Of a stretch of DNA of 45,321 nucleotides, positions 15,682 to 24,111 are shown piece after piece. This DNA comes from Algoriphagus sp. A40. Lineage in GTDB: Bacteria; Bacteroidota; Bacteroidia; Cytophagales; Cyclobacteriaceae. Every line of letters starts with the position of its first letter. The stretch's first letter is position 1. The notes beneath the pieces were generated by a model. The model worked only from the letters and a program-made list of their open reading frames with translations. It had not been told where the DNA came from and made no database searches. A program made the position numbers and the translations under genes. Location of the stretch: assembly GCF_002002735.1 (NCBI RefSeq), contig NZ_MUNY01000067.1, forward strand, positions 1 to 45,321, read 5' to 3'.

Positions 15682-18600
15682 ATGAAAAAGCTTTTACTAA
15701 TTCTCTGTTTGTACGGAGCTGGCACCCAGTGGGTGCAGGCACAGTACCAGGAGGTACTTGCATCCTCAGACAAATATCTGCCTGAAGAAAGCCCAGTATC
15801 CAGTTTTACGCTAAAGGAAGGCCTGACCTCCCTGGAAAGGCAATTTGATGTGTCGATTGCCTTCAAAGACGATCTGGTGGCCCAAAAGTTCCTTAGGACT
15901 TCCAAGAAAAAATACCGGTCGGTGGAAGAGGGGCTCGATGAGATCTTGAAGAATTCAGGACTGACTTACGAAAAGGCAGGCAATGGATTCTTTGTAATCT
16001 ATCCGAAGAAAGGGGACAAACCAAAGTCAGAGGGAATCAAAAATCCATTTCTGGCTACCTCCTTGACAAGTCACACAACTGCACCCACATCCACGGGAAT
16101 TCAGGTTTCCAATCGGACAGATCAAGCCAGCCAATTTGATGTGACAGTCACAGGCAAGGTTCTGGACGAAACCGACAATGGATTCCCTGGTGTCAATATC
16201 CTGGTGAAGGGTACTAGCACTGGGGCTGTGAGTAATGCATCCGGAGACTTTACCATCATCGCTCCAGACGGGAATGCCATCTTGGTATTTTCTTTTGTAG
16301 GCTATGAATCGCAGGAAGTGACAATCCAGAACAGGTCTGTGGTCAATGTCACCATGAAGGTGGATGAGAGTAATCTTGAAGAGGTAGTGGTCACAGCTTT
16401 GGGTATAGAAAAGTCAGCAAAAAGTCTCGGTTTTGCGACATCGAACGTGAAGTCAGATGAATTGACTATCAATCGAACCCCGAACCTGATGAATGCATTG
16501 CAAGGAAAAGTAGCAGGTGTAAATATTTCCTCACTCGGTACTGGTCCAGGTGGTACGTCCAAAATCAGAATTCGGGGTCAATCGTCCATTTCGGGCCAAA
16601 ACAACCCATTGATAGTGATCAACGGAGTGCCGATAGACAATACCAACTTCGGAACCAACCCGGGAAACAGCGCTTCTGACAACTCGATTGGGGTCCGTGG
16701 CGGAGGGAATACCTCTGACGGCGGCGACGGTCTATCCAGTATCAACCCGGATGACGTCCAGTCGATGACTATCCTCAAAGGTGCCGCTGCAGCCGCCCTT
16801 TATGGATCCAGAGCCAAAGATGGGGTCATCATGATTACCACCAAAACCAAAGGTGACAGCAAAGGAATTGGTGTAGCCTATAATCTCAACTACACCAACG
16901 AAACACCCCTGGACTTTACGGATTATCAATATGAATACGGACAGGGAGAGCAGGGTGTACGTCCGAAGACTCCAAATCCTACTTCGGGACAGTGGTCTTT
17001 TGGAGAGAAATTTCAACCGGGAATGACCCATATTCTTTACAATGGATTGGAAGTGCCCTATGTCCCTCAACAAGGAATTATCAATGAATTTTTCCGAAAT
17101 GGACAAAACGTCACCAATTCTGTAACCCTCACCTCCACTGGTGACAAAGGCGGACTCAGTCTCTCAGTTGCCAACCTTGACAGTAAGGGAATTGTGCCAA
17201 ACAATACCTACAACAGAAATACCGTTAATCTAGGTTTTAGCTATGAGCTTTCTCCCAAATTCAGTTTTGGAGGTAACATCAACTACTCGCAGGAAGAAAA
17301 CAAAAACGCACCAAATATTGGCAACCAAGACAATACCATTCCGGTAGCGCTCTATAATATGGCCAATTCGATGCCATTGGAAATCCTTAAGGAAAATGCT
17401 TACAACGAAATTGGAAATGAAATAATTTATTCTCGATTCATGAATCGAACCAATCCCTATTTCACACTTGATAAGCAATTTCAGAATGTCCGAAGGGATA
17501 GGATTTTTGGAAATCTTCACGCAAAATATCAGCTCCTTTCCTGGCTTTCCATCCAAGGTCGCGTCGGTCAGGATTACTGGTCCAGAGATCAGGATTACAA
17601 CAACTTTCCCCATGGCCAGGCCTCCAGAGCTCCCGCTCCAGCAGGTTTTGTCAATGGGCTTTTCACACAGGAGTCAAGAAGATTCAGGGAGATCAATGCC
17701 GATTTCCTGATTTCTGCCAACAACACTTTTGGGGATTTTAAGACCAATATCTCGTTGGGAGGGAACCACATGCAGCGGAGATCGGATCTCAATAGTGTTC
17801 AAGTCACTGATTTTGTCATTAGAGATCTTTACACTGTTCAAAACGGCCGTGCCAAAGACCCAATCTATGATCTGAATGAAAGAGGTGTCAATTCGTTATA
17901 CGGATCGGCGGAAGTTTCATTCCGGGACCGACTTTTTCTCAATGGAACTGTGAGAAACGATTGGTTTTCCACCTTGTCCAAGGAAAACCGAAGCATTGTT
18001 TACCCCTCTATTTCTGCTAGCTGGGTATTTTCAGAGTCTGTTTCCTCAGGTTTGATAAACTTCGGAAAGCTCCGCGCGGCCTATGCTGAAGTGGGAAGTG
18101 ACTCCGACGTAGGCGCCTATTCCAACGTGCTCTTTTACAACGTAAATGCTAACCTGCTCAACGGTCAGCCTGTTGGTGGCCCTTTGGGAGGCACGCTTCC
18201 CAATCCCAATCTCCGGCCGATGCGAATTGCCGAGACTGAAATTGGATTCGAACTCAGCATGCTAAGCAGCAGAATTAGCCTCGATATGGCAGCCTATCGA
18301 AAAATCACAACCGATCAGATCGTAAGTGCCCAGATATCGGACGCATCCGGATTCCTAAATACATCCATCAACAGCGGCCAAAGCAGTAACAAAGGGATTG
18401 AAGCTTTGTTGACCTTGGTTCCTATCGAAACGGAGAATTTTACTTGGGAATCTACCTTCAATGCCGCCTATAACATCACCGAGGTTTTGAGTCTACTTAC
18501 AGAAACTCCCGGAGAACGAATCACGGTGGGAACACACGTTTTCAATGGTGAACTTCGGCAAATCGTAGGAATGGAAATGGCTCAGATCGCCGGTTTCGGA

Positions 18601-19212
18601 TTCAAACGCGATGAGCAGGGCCGAAAGATCTTTGCGGCAAACGGACTTCCGGTTCGTACACCCGACTTGGTCAACTTTGGCAGTGCCCTCCCCAAATGGA
18701 TCGGAGGTTGGAACAACTCTTTTAACTACAGGGGAATCTCCTTTTCCTTCTTGATTGACTTTAAACTGGGTGGAAAAATGCTCTCGGGAACAAACTTCAA
18801 CGCTACCCGACATGGTCTTCATAAGATGACGCTTGAAGGCAGAGAGGGAGGTGTGGTAGGTGATGGTGTCAATGAAAAAGGAGAAGTGAACACGGCAGTA
18901 GCTCCGGTACAATCCTATTGGGAAGTGGTGCGCTCTCAAGCCCTCGTAGAACCGGTCATTTATGATGCGGGATATTGGAAGCTTCGACAAATAACCCTGA
19001 GCTATGATTTTACCAAACATCTGAATGAGAATCAGCCATTCAGATCCATCAAGCTATCCCTAGTTGCCAATAACGTACTCATGATCAAAAAGTGGGTGGA
19101 CAACATCGATCCGGAATCATTTGGCTATTCCTCAGACAATCTTGTCGGTATGGAATCCACGGGCTTACCTACTACCCGAGGTCTTGGATTCAACCTGAAC
19201 GTTAAATTCTAA
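15682..19212 (+). CDS. SusC/RagA-family TonB-dependent receptor with STN signalling domain
   Basis: An outer-membrane import pore of 1176 residues. After a Sec signal (about 1-20) come an STN domain (about 40-107), a CarboxypepD-regulatory-like domain (about 152-232), the TonB-box region EEVVVTALG, a plug with LMNALQGKVAGVNIS and IRIRGQSSISGQNNPLIVINGVPID, and the beta-barrel. The STN domain marks it as a transducer that signals to FecR. It pairs with the SusD gene 11 bases downstream. With no glycoside hydrolase nearby, the substrate may not be a polysaccharide. Confidence 0.95.
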   Translation: MKKLLLILCLYGAGTQWVQAQYQEVLASSDKYLPEESPVSSFTLKEGLTSLERQFDVSIAFKDDLVAQKFLRTSKKKYRSVEEGLDEILKNSGLTYEKAGNGFFVIYPKKGDKPKSEGIKNPFLATSLTSHTTAPTSTGIQVSNRTDQASQFDVTVTGKVLDETDNGFPGVNILVKGTSTGAVSNASGDFTIIAPDGNAILVFSFVGYESQEVTIQNRSVVNVTMKVDESNLEEVVVTALGIEKSAKSLGFATSNVKSDELTINRTPNLMNALQGKVAGVNISSLGTGPGGTSKIRIRGQSSISGQNNPLIVINGVPIDNTNFGTNPGNSASDNSIGVRGGGNTSDGGDGLSSINPDDVQSMTILKGAAAAALYGSRAKDGVIMITTKTKGDSKGIGVAYNLNYTNETPLDFTDYQYEYGQGEQGVRPKTPNPTSGQWSFGEKFQPGMTHILYNGLEVPYVPQQGIINEFFRNGQNVTNSVTLTSTGDKGGLSLSVANLDSKGIVPNNTYNRNTVNLGFSYELSPKFSFGGNINYSQEENKNAPNIGNQDNTIPVALYNMANSMPLEILKENAYNEIGNEIIYSRFMNRTNPYFTLDKQFQNVRRDRIFGNLHAKYQLLSWLSIQGRVGQDYWSRDQDYNNFPHGQASRAPAPAGFVNGLFTQESRRFREINADFLISANNTFGDFKTNISLGGNHMQRRSDLNSVQVTDFVIRDLYTVQNGRAKDPIYDLNERGVNSLYGSAEVSFRDRLFLNGTVRNDWFSTLSKENRSIVYPSISASWVFSESVSSGLINFGKLRAAYAEVGSDSDVGAYSNVLFYNVNANLLNGQPVGGPLGGTLPNPNLRPMRIAETEIGFELSMLSSRISLDMAAYRKITTDQIVSAQISDASGFLNTSINSGQSSNKGIEALLTLVPIETENFTWESTFNAAYNITEVLSLLTETPGERITVGTHVFNGELRQIVGMEMAQIAGFGFKRDEQGRKIFAANGLPVRTPDLVNFGSALPKWIGGWNNSFNYRGISFSFLIDFKLGGKMLSGTNFNATRHGLHKMTLEGREGGVVGDGVNEKGEVNTAVAPVQSYWEVVRSQALVEPVIYDAGYWKLRQITLSYDFTKHLNENQPFRSIKLSLVANNVLMIKKWVDNIDPESFGYSSDNLVGMESTGLPTTRGLGFNLNVKF

Positions 19213-19223
19213 AGCTATTCATC

Positions 19224-20738
19224 ATGAAAAAGACATGTAACTATCTGGCTATTTTGATGCTTTTCATTGTATCCAGCTCCTGCGAAGAAGGTTTTGACGA
19301 GCTTAATACCAACAAAGTTCGGGCAACAACCCTCGATCCAATTATACAGTTAAATGCTGCTTCTCTTGGCCTTGCATATCCTACAGCCACTGTGATTTAT
19401 GAAGTGGGCATAGTTCAGCAAATAATCTCTCCAAACTCAGGAGTACTTACAGGTGCCAATTACAACCAAGACAACCGCGCCTCAACTCAGGTAAATTGGC
19501 AAAACTACTACCAGAATGTCGTAAAGAACACCGGAGATATCATCAACCGTACCAAGGAAGATCCTACCTTCTCCAATGTGTATAACATGGCTCGGATCGT
19601 ACAGGCTCACGCGTTTATGATCCTGACGGACTCCTACGGAAGTGTGCCATTTGCAGAAGCAGGAAGGGGCTATTCAGATCAGATCTTTTTTCCAACCTAT
19701 GACAAGCAAGAAAGCATCTATCCTGCCATCATTAAGGAATTGGAAGAAGCCGGTGCAGCATTGAGCCTTACAGGCAAAATCGAAACTGCTGACATCCTTT
19801 ACAAAGGAAATATTCCACAATGGAAAGCCTATGCAAACTCACTTTTGCTTCGGGCAGGGATGCGGTTGAGCCAAGTGGATCCCGCTACAGCTCAGCAGGT
19901 CGTAGCCAAAGCTGCTCCAGGAGTGATCCTGACGAATGCAGAAAACTCCTTCATTGCCCATGACGCCAATTATAACAATCCGATTGGCAACATGCTCAAC
20001 TCGACTGAGGCTGCCAATTTCTACCTTGCCGCTCCGTTTGTCAACTACCTAAAGAGCACCGGCGACCCGCGCTTGCGCGCCATTGCGGTCACCTATGTCG
20101 GAGCTAAATCAGGGCCTGAGCAAACCACTACCAATGCAAGTTTTGATCCTGCCATCCAGGTCGGAATGCCCATGGGCAATGACAATGCAGGCGCAGTTAA
20201 GGCCGCCGCTGCTGCGGGATTGGCAAGCTTTTATGAATTTAGCCAGGTGGACCGAAGACGAATCACCAAGCTCACAGCTCCTAATTTCCTGGTAACTGCT
20301 TCCCAAAACCTCTTGCTTTTGGCTGAGGCCCGTACGAGGGGATGGATCACAACCGGGACTGCGGAGGAGTATTACAAAAGTGCGGTTGCGGCTCACATGA
20401 ATCAGATCAGCTCCATAGATCCGGGTTCAACAATTCCACAGGCTGCAATTGACCAATATCTGGTTGCAAATCCCTTTGATCCGGCAAAAGCCATGGAACA
20501 GATCAATACTCAATATTGGATTTCTTCCTTTTTGAATGGACCGGAAGCATTTGCCAATTTCAGGAGAACCGGTTTTCCAGTTCTTCAGGAAAATCCCTTT
20601 CCAGGACGGGAGGTGCCTTTTATCAATAGGCTGACTTATCCCAACTCAGAGATATCTGTGAATGGCAGTAATGTAGGCACAGCAATCTCCGGACAAGGAC
20701 CGGACAATCTCGCTACCAAGGTTTGGTGGCATAAATAA
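19224..20738 (+). CDS. SusD/RagB-family nutrient-binding lipoprotein
   Basis: A 504-residue outer-membrane surface lipoprotein that forms the lid of the SusC pore. The signal ends IVSSSC with the lipidated Cys20, and CEEGFDELNTN is typical of the SusD-like_2 branch. The body is helix-rich with TPR-like repeats (for example YNMARIVQAHAFMILTDSYGSVPF). It is followed by a strong terminator, so basal transcription may stop here and the enzyme genes downstream may need read-through or their own promoter. Confidence 0.93.
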   Translation: MKKTCNYLAILMLFIVSSSCEEGFDELNTNKVRATTLDPIIQLNAASLGLAYPTATVIYEVGIVQQIISPNSGVLTGANYNQDNRASTQVNWQNYYQNVVKNTGDIINRTKEDPTFSNVYNMARIVQAHAFMILTDSYGSVPFAEAGRGYSDQIFFPTYDKQESIYPAIIKELEEAGAALSLTGKIETADILYKGNIPQWKAYANSLLLRAGMRLSQVDPATAQQVVAKAAPGVILTNAENSFIAHDANYNNPIGNMLNSTEAANFYLAAPFVNYLKSTGDPRLRAIAVTYVGAKSGPEQTTTNASFDPAIQVGMPMGNDNAGAVKAAAAAGLASFYEFSQVDRRRITKLTAPNFLVTASQNLLLLAEARTRGWITTGTAEEYYKSAVAAHMNQISSIDPGSTIPQAAIDQYLVANPFDPAKAMEQINTQYWISSFLNGPEAFANFRRTGFPVLQENPFPGREVPFINRLTYPNSEISVNGSNVGTAISGQGPDNLATKVWWHK

Positions 20739-20743
20739 ACTCC

Positions 20744-20772
20744 AGCAGCCCGGATTTTCCGGGCTGCTTTTT
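20744..20772 (+). terminator. Terminator after the SusCD pair
   Basis: AGCAGCCCGGA (20744-20754) and TCCGGGCTGCT (20758-20768) form a perfect 11-bp stem with a 3-base loop, then a T run. Confidence 0.9.
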
Positions 20773-20794
20773 CCTTTCTTATACAAATCTATTT

Positions 20795-21727
20795 ATGAAG
20801 AGAATTTTTCTTTTAAGCCTATTCTGGCTGACCTGTTGTCTATTATCCTATTCGCAGCAAATCTCCAAAGAAGAACTACTCTACCTCACCCGGGAGTGGA
20901 AAGGAGAGCGATTTGAAGACGGTCGTCCCAAAGTCTCAGATGACCTTATCCGCCGTATGCGCTTAGTCACCCATGATGAGGCCTGGGCGGTAATGAAAAA
21001 TGCCGGATACCTTTATCAATATGCTGATGGCTGGCAGGAAATCAATCCCGACAGTATCCTGATCGGTCGAGCGGTGACTGCAACCTTCCTTCCGGGAAGA
21101 CCGGACATCCACAATGCCATCGATGAGCGGGGAAAAGCCGCTGGCAAGCGCGGCCAAAACTCCTGGCCGGTGGATCTTCTGGTCAAAGGGGATGTCTATG
21201 TAGCTGATCAATTTGGGATTCAGATCGATGGACCTACGATCGGGGACAATGTCGGCAATGCCATTTATGCCAAAACAGGAAATGGAATCGTCTATGACGG
21301 TGCGATCCGGGACATTGCCGGGCTCAGAGAAATCGGTGGATTTACCTCTTATTTCACCAGCTATCATCCTTCCCATCACAATCAACAGGGCAACCTAAAT
21401 ACCATGCTCGTGGGAATCAATCAACCGACTAAAATCAGGCAAGCGACCGTGATGGCCGGAGATGTGGTCCTTGGTCGAGATGGCGGGGTGTCCTTTATTC
21501 CGGCTCACCTAGCGGAAAAGGTGGTGATCACTTCCGAGATTGTTCGGCTCAGGGATATGTTTGGTCATGAGCGATTGAGAGAAGGGAAATACACTGCAGG
21601 TCAGATCGATACGCGATGGTCGGAGGAGATTGAGCGGGATTTTTCCCAATGGCTCAATGATCACATCGATGAACTGCCCGTATCCCGCGAGCAAATTCAG
21701 GAATACTTAAAAAACCGAACCTGGTAA
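20795..21727 (+). CDS. Exported RraA-family protein 1 (HMG/CHA-aldolase-like)
   Basis: An RraA-fold protein of 310 residues with a Sec-type signal (MKRIFLLSLFWLTCCLLSYSQ). The fold's active-site motif D-X20-R-D is present: Asp151 in GDNVGNAIYA and Arg172-Asp173 in DGAIRD. In class II HMG/CHA aldolases this motif binds Mg2+ and cleaves 4-hydroxy-2-oxo acids to pyruvate. RraA proteins are usually much shorter and cytoplasmic; here there are extra N- and C-terminal segments and an export signal. It is a clear paralogue of the gene at 23115. The aldolase role is inferred from motif and context; the substrate is unknown. Confidence 0.82.
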   Translation: MKRIFLLSLFWLTCCLLSYSQQISKEELLYLTREWKGERFEDGRPKVSDDLIRRMRLVTHDEAWAVMKNAGYLYQYADGWQEINPDSILIGRAVTATFLPGRPDIHNAIDERGKAAGKRGQNSWPVDLLVKGDVYVADQFGIQIDGPTIGDNVGNAIYAKTGNGIVYDGAIRDIAGLREIGGFTSYFTSYHPSHHNQQGNLNTMLVGINQPTKIRQATVMAGDVVLGRDGGVSFIPAHLAEKVVITSEIVRLRDMFGHERLREGKYTAGQIDTRWSEEIERDFSQWLNDHIDELPVSREQIQEYLKNRTW

Positions 21728-21746
21728 CCCATAAACCAAAATTGCA

Positions 21747-23021
21747 ATGAACCCAAAAATTGAAGATAGACGAGCATTTTTCCATAAAAGTATTGGTCTG
21801 ACCGGCGCTGCTTTTTTGAGCACCTTCGGGAGTGGTTTGGAGGCCGCTGTCGAGAAGTCTCCAAAAGCTTCCTCACCATCGGATCTGAAGATCACCGAAG
21901 TGAAATGCGGGTATGTCCGCGGAGCACTCTATGTGAAAATATACACGAACCAGGATGTCTGGGGCTGCGGAGAAGCAGTAGATGCAATCCAGGGCACCTA
22001 TTATTTAGTCAAAAGACTAGGCGATCAGATCAAAGGACAAAGTCCCCTGAATCCCAATCGCCTGGCAGAGCAGCTACGCAAAGGAGCCTTTTTTGGCGGA
22101 GCCCAATCAGGAGTCTATGTGGCTGTTTTGACAGCAATCGAGACAGCGTTGTGGGATCTGACTGGGAAGGTTTTTGGAGTCCCGGTTTACCAGCTTTTGG
22201 GTGGAAAATTCCGGGATAAGATCAGGGTCTATTGCGATACAGCCCTGTATTCCTCAACCAATCCCACTCCCGATGACTATGCCGCTGCAGCAAAAAATGC
22301 AGTGGGTAGAGGATACAACGCCGTGAAATTTGATGTGGACAACGGCCGGGATCCCAACAAATATGACCGCTTCAATTGGACGGCAAATCCCATGGAAATC
22401 GACCGGATGTACAGCGCCATGGCGGCGGTTCGCGAAGCGGTAGGTCCCAATATCGATATCTGTGTGGACATGCATGGACGGTACGATGCGGTCACCGGCC
22501 TCAAAATGGCCAAAATGTACGAGCCGCTGAATCTCATGTGGCTGGAGGAGCCTGTTCCTGCCGACAATGTAGACGTTTACAAAAAAATAGCCCAGGAGAC
22601 TTCAACTCCTATTTGTACTGGCGAAAACATCTATCTGGCCTATGGATTCACAAGGTTACTTGCAGACAATGCGGTGGATATCATCATGCCGGACTTGCAG
22701 AAGGCGGGTGGACTGGGTGAAGGCCAGCGGATCGCAAATCTCGCCAATTTGTACTATGTGCCATTTTCACCCCACATGGTGGCATCATTTCTCGGTGCAA
22801 TGGCTTCCTGCCACGTTTGTGCCTCCGTTCCAAATTTCCAGATCTTGGAATGGCAGATCTATATGGACACCGATCCTCTTTGGCAGGACATCGTGACCTA
22901 TGATGGACCCAGGGTTGAAAACAGTTTTATCACCCTTTCGGAAAAGCCTGGAATCGGTGTCGAGATCAATGAAGAAGGAATGAAGAAACATGCTGTCCCG
23001 GGAATTCCTTTTTTCGAATAG
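21747..23021 (+). CDS. Exported enolase-superfamily dehydratase 1 (mandelate racemase/galactonate dehydratase-like)
   Basis: A 424-residue enolase-superfamily enzyme with a Tat-like signal (DRRAFFHKS plus hydrophobic stretch). The metal ligands Asp241, Glu267 and Glu293 and the base His343 are spaced 26, 26 and 50 residues. This matches the spacing I recall for E. coli D-galactonate dehydratase, as does His243 in VDMHGR (the D-x-H acid). This predicts syn-dehydration of an aldonic or uronic-derived acid sugar to a 2-keto-3-deoxy acid. It lies 19 bases after RraA 1. Periplasmic placement is unusual for this family. Confidence 0.85.
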   Translation: MNPKIEDRRAFFHKSIGLTGAAFLSTFGSGLEAAVEKSPKASSPSDLKITEVKCGYVRGALYVKIYTNQDVWGCGEAVDAIQGTYYLVKRLGDQIKGQSPLNPNRLAEQLRKGAFFGGAQSGVYVAVLTAIETALWDLTGKVFGVPVYQLLGGKFRDKIRVYCDTALYSSTNPTPDDYAAAAKNAVGRGYNAVKFDVDNGRDPNKYDRFNWTANPMEIDRMYSAMAAVREAVGPNIDICVDMHGRYDAVTGLKMAKMYEPLNLMWLEEPVPADNVDVYKKIAQETSTPICTGENIYLAYGFTRLLADNAVDIIMPDLQKAGGLGEGQRIANLANLYYVPFSPHMVASFLGAMASCHVCASVPNFQILEWQIYMDTDPLWQDIVTYDGPRVENSFITLSEKPGIGVEINEEGMKKHAVPGIPFFE

Positions 23022-23076
23022 AGCAAATCAGGGAGCAGTTTGCAGTCCCCAGTAGGCGGTTTACCCAGTTTACGGC

Positions 23077-23102
23077 TTAACCCTTAACAATTAACCCTTA
23101 AC
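23077..23102 (+). repeat. Tandem TTAACCCTTAAC repeat before RraA 2
   Basis: Two perfect 12-base copies (23077-23088 and 23091-23102) are separated by AA and end 12 bases before the ATG at 23115. Upstream, CAGTTTGCAG and CAGTTTACGG form a looser repeat. The function is unknown. Confidence 0.6.
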
Positions 23103-23114
23103 CAATCAATAACC

Positions 23115-24065
23115 ATGAGACACACCAAACTTACCCGCTTGTTCACACTTTTCCTGCTTTTTGGAGGACTGGCCACGCAGGCACTTTCACAGGAAGTGGG
23201 AGCAAGCCCCGATTTTATTAAGGCACTCACCGCGGAATGGAAAGGGGAACGATTCCCTGACGGTCGACCCAAGGTCTCCGATTCGATCCTGGAGCGTCTG
23301 AAAAATATCTCCATAGAGGAGGCTTGGGGTGTGCTTCGCAACAAGGGTTACAACAATCAATACGAAGGAGACTGGCAGCTAATTTGGCCGGATTCAGCCA
23401 TGACCGGAAGGGTGGTAACCGCGCAGTACATGCCGCTGCGGCCTGACTACCAAGAACAGATCAAAGTACAGGGAGTCGACAAAGAGGGCAGATCTCCCAA
23501 GGGAGGAACCAATTCCTGGCCGATCGATATCCTGACCAACGGAGATGTGTATGTAGCCGATGGCTATGGGAAGATGGCCGACGGCACGCTCATCGGCGAC
23601 AATCTCGGCAACTCAATCTACGCCAAATCCCAGCGGGGAGTGATCTTTTACGGATCGGTCCGTGATCAAGAAGGGCTGTCCGAGATCAAAGGCTTCAATG
23701 CCTGGATGAAAGGTCAGGATCCCTCTTTTATCAGGGAAATGATGCTCACCTCTATAAATGCCCCCATTCGGATTGGAAGGGCCACTGTGCTCCCTGGAGA
23801 TGTGGTTTTGGCTAAAAAATATGGAGTCATTTTCATTCCAGCCCACTTGGTGGAGGACTTGGTGATTACCTCGGAGGTCACCGGATTGAGGGATGAGTTT
23901 GGTCATCAGCGCTTGCGCGAAAAGAAATACCTCGCCGGACAGATCGATTCCGAATGGACCGATGAGATCAAAGCGGACTTCCTGAACTGGCTGGAAAATT
24001 ACCCAGGACAGCTCCCGATGACCAAGGCCGAATTGGACAACTACTTCAAAGAAAGGAACTGGTAA
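23115..24065 (+). CDS. Exported RraA-family protein 2 (HMG/CHA-aldolase-like)
   Basis: A 316-residue paralogue of the gene at 20795. They share long stretches such as EWKGERF-x-DGRPKVSD, GDVYVAD and DEFGHQRLRE/DMFGHERLRE. The Sec signal ends at ALS-QE. The D-X20-R-D motif is intact (Asp162; Arg183-Asp184 in GSVRD), so it is probably also an active metal-dependent aldolase. The loop before the motif differs (GVDKEGRSPKGGTNSWP against GKAAGKRGQNSWP), which may reflect a different substrate. It is paired with the enolase-superfamily gene 46 bases downstream. Confidence 0.82.
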   Translation: MRHTKLTRLFTLFLLFGGLATQALSQEVGASPDFIKALTAEWKGERFPDGRPKVSDSILERLKNISIEEAWGVLRNKGYNNQYEGDWQLIWPDSAMTGRVVTAQYMPLRPDYQEQIKVQGVDKEGRSPKGGTNSWPIDILTNGDVYVADGYGKMADGTLIGDNLGNSIYAKSQRGVIFYGSVRDQEGLSEIKGFNAWMKGQDPSFIREMMLTSINAPIRIGRATVLPGDVVLAKKYGVIFIPAHLVEDLVITSEVTGLRDEFGHQRLREKKYLAGQIDSEWTDEIKADFLNWLENYPGQLPMTKAELDNYFKERNW

Positions 24066-24111
24066 AAAGGCTGATTCCTCTACAAAACAACAACCCAAAA
24101 CTATCCTAGAT

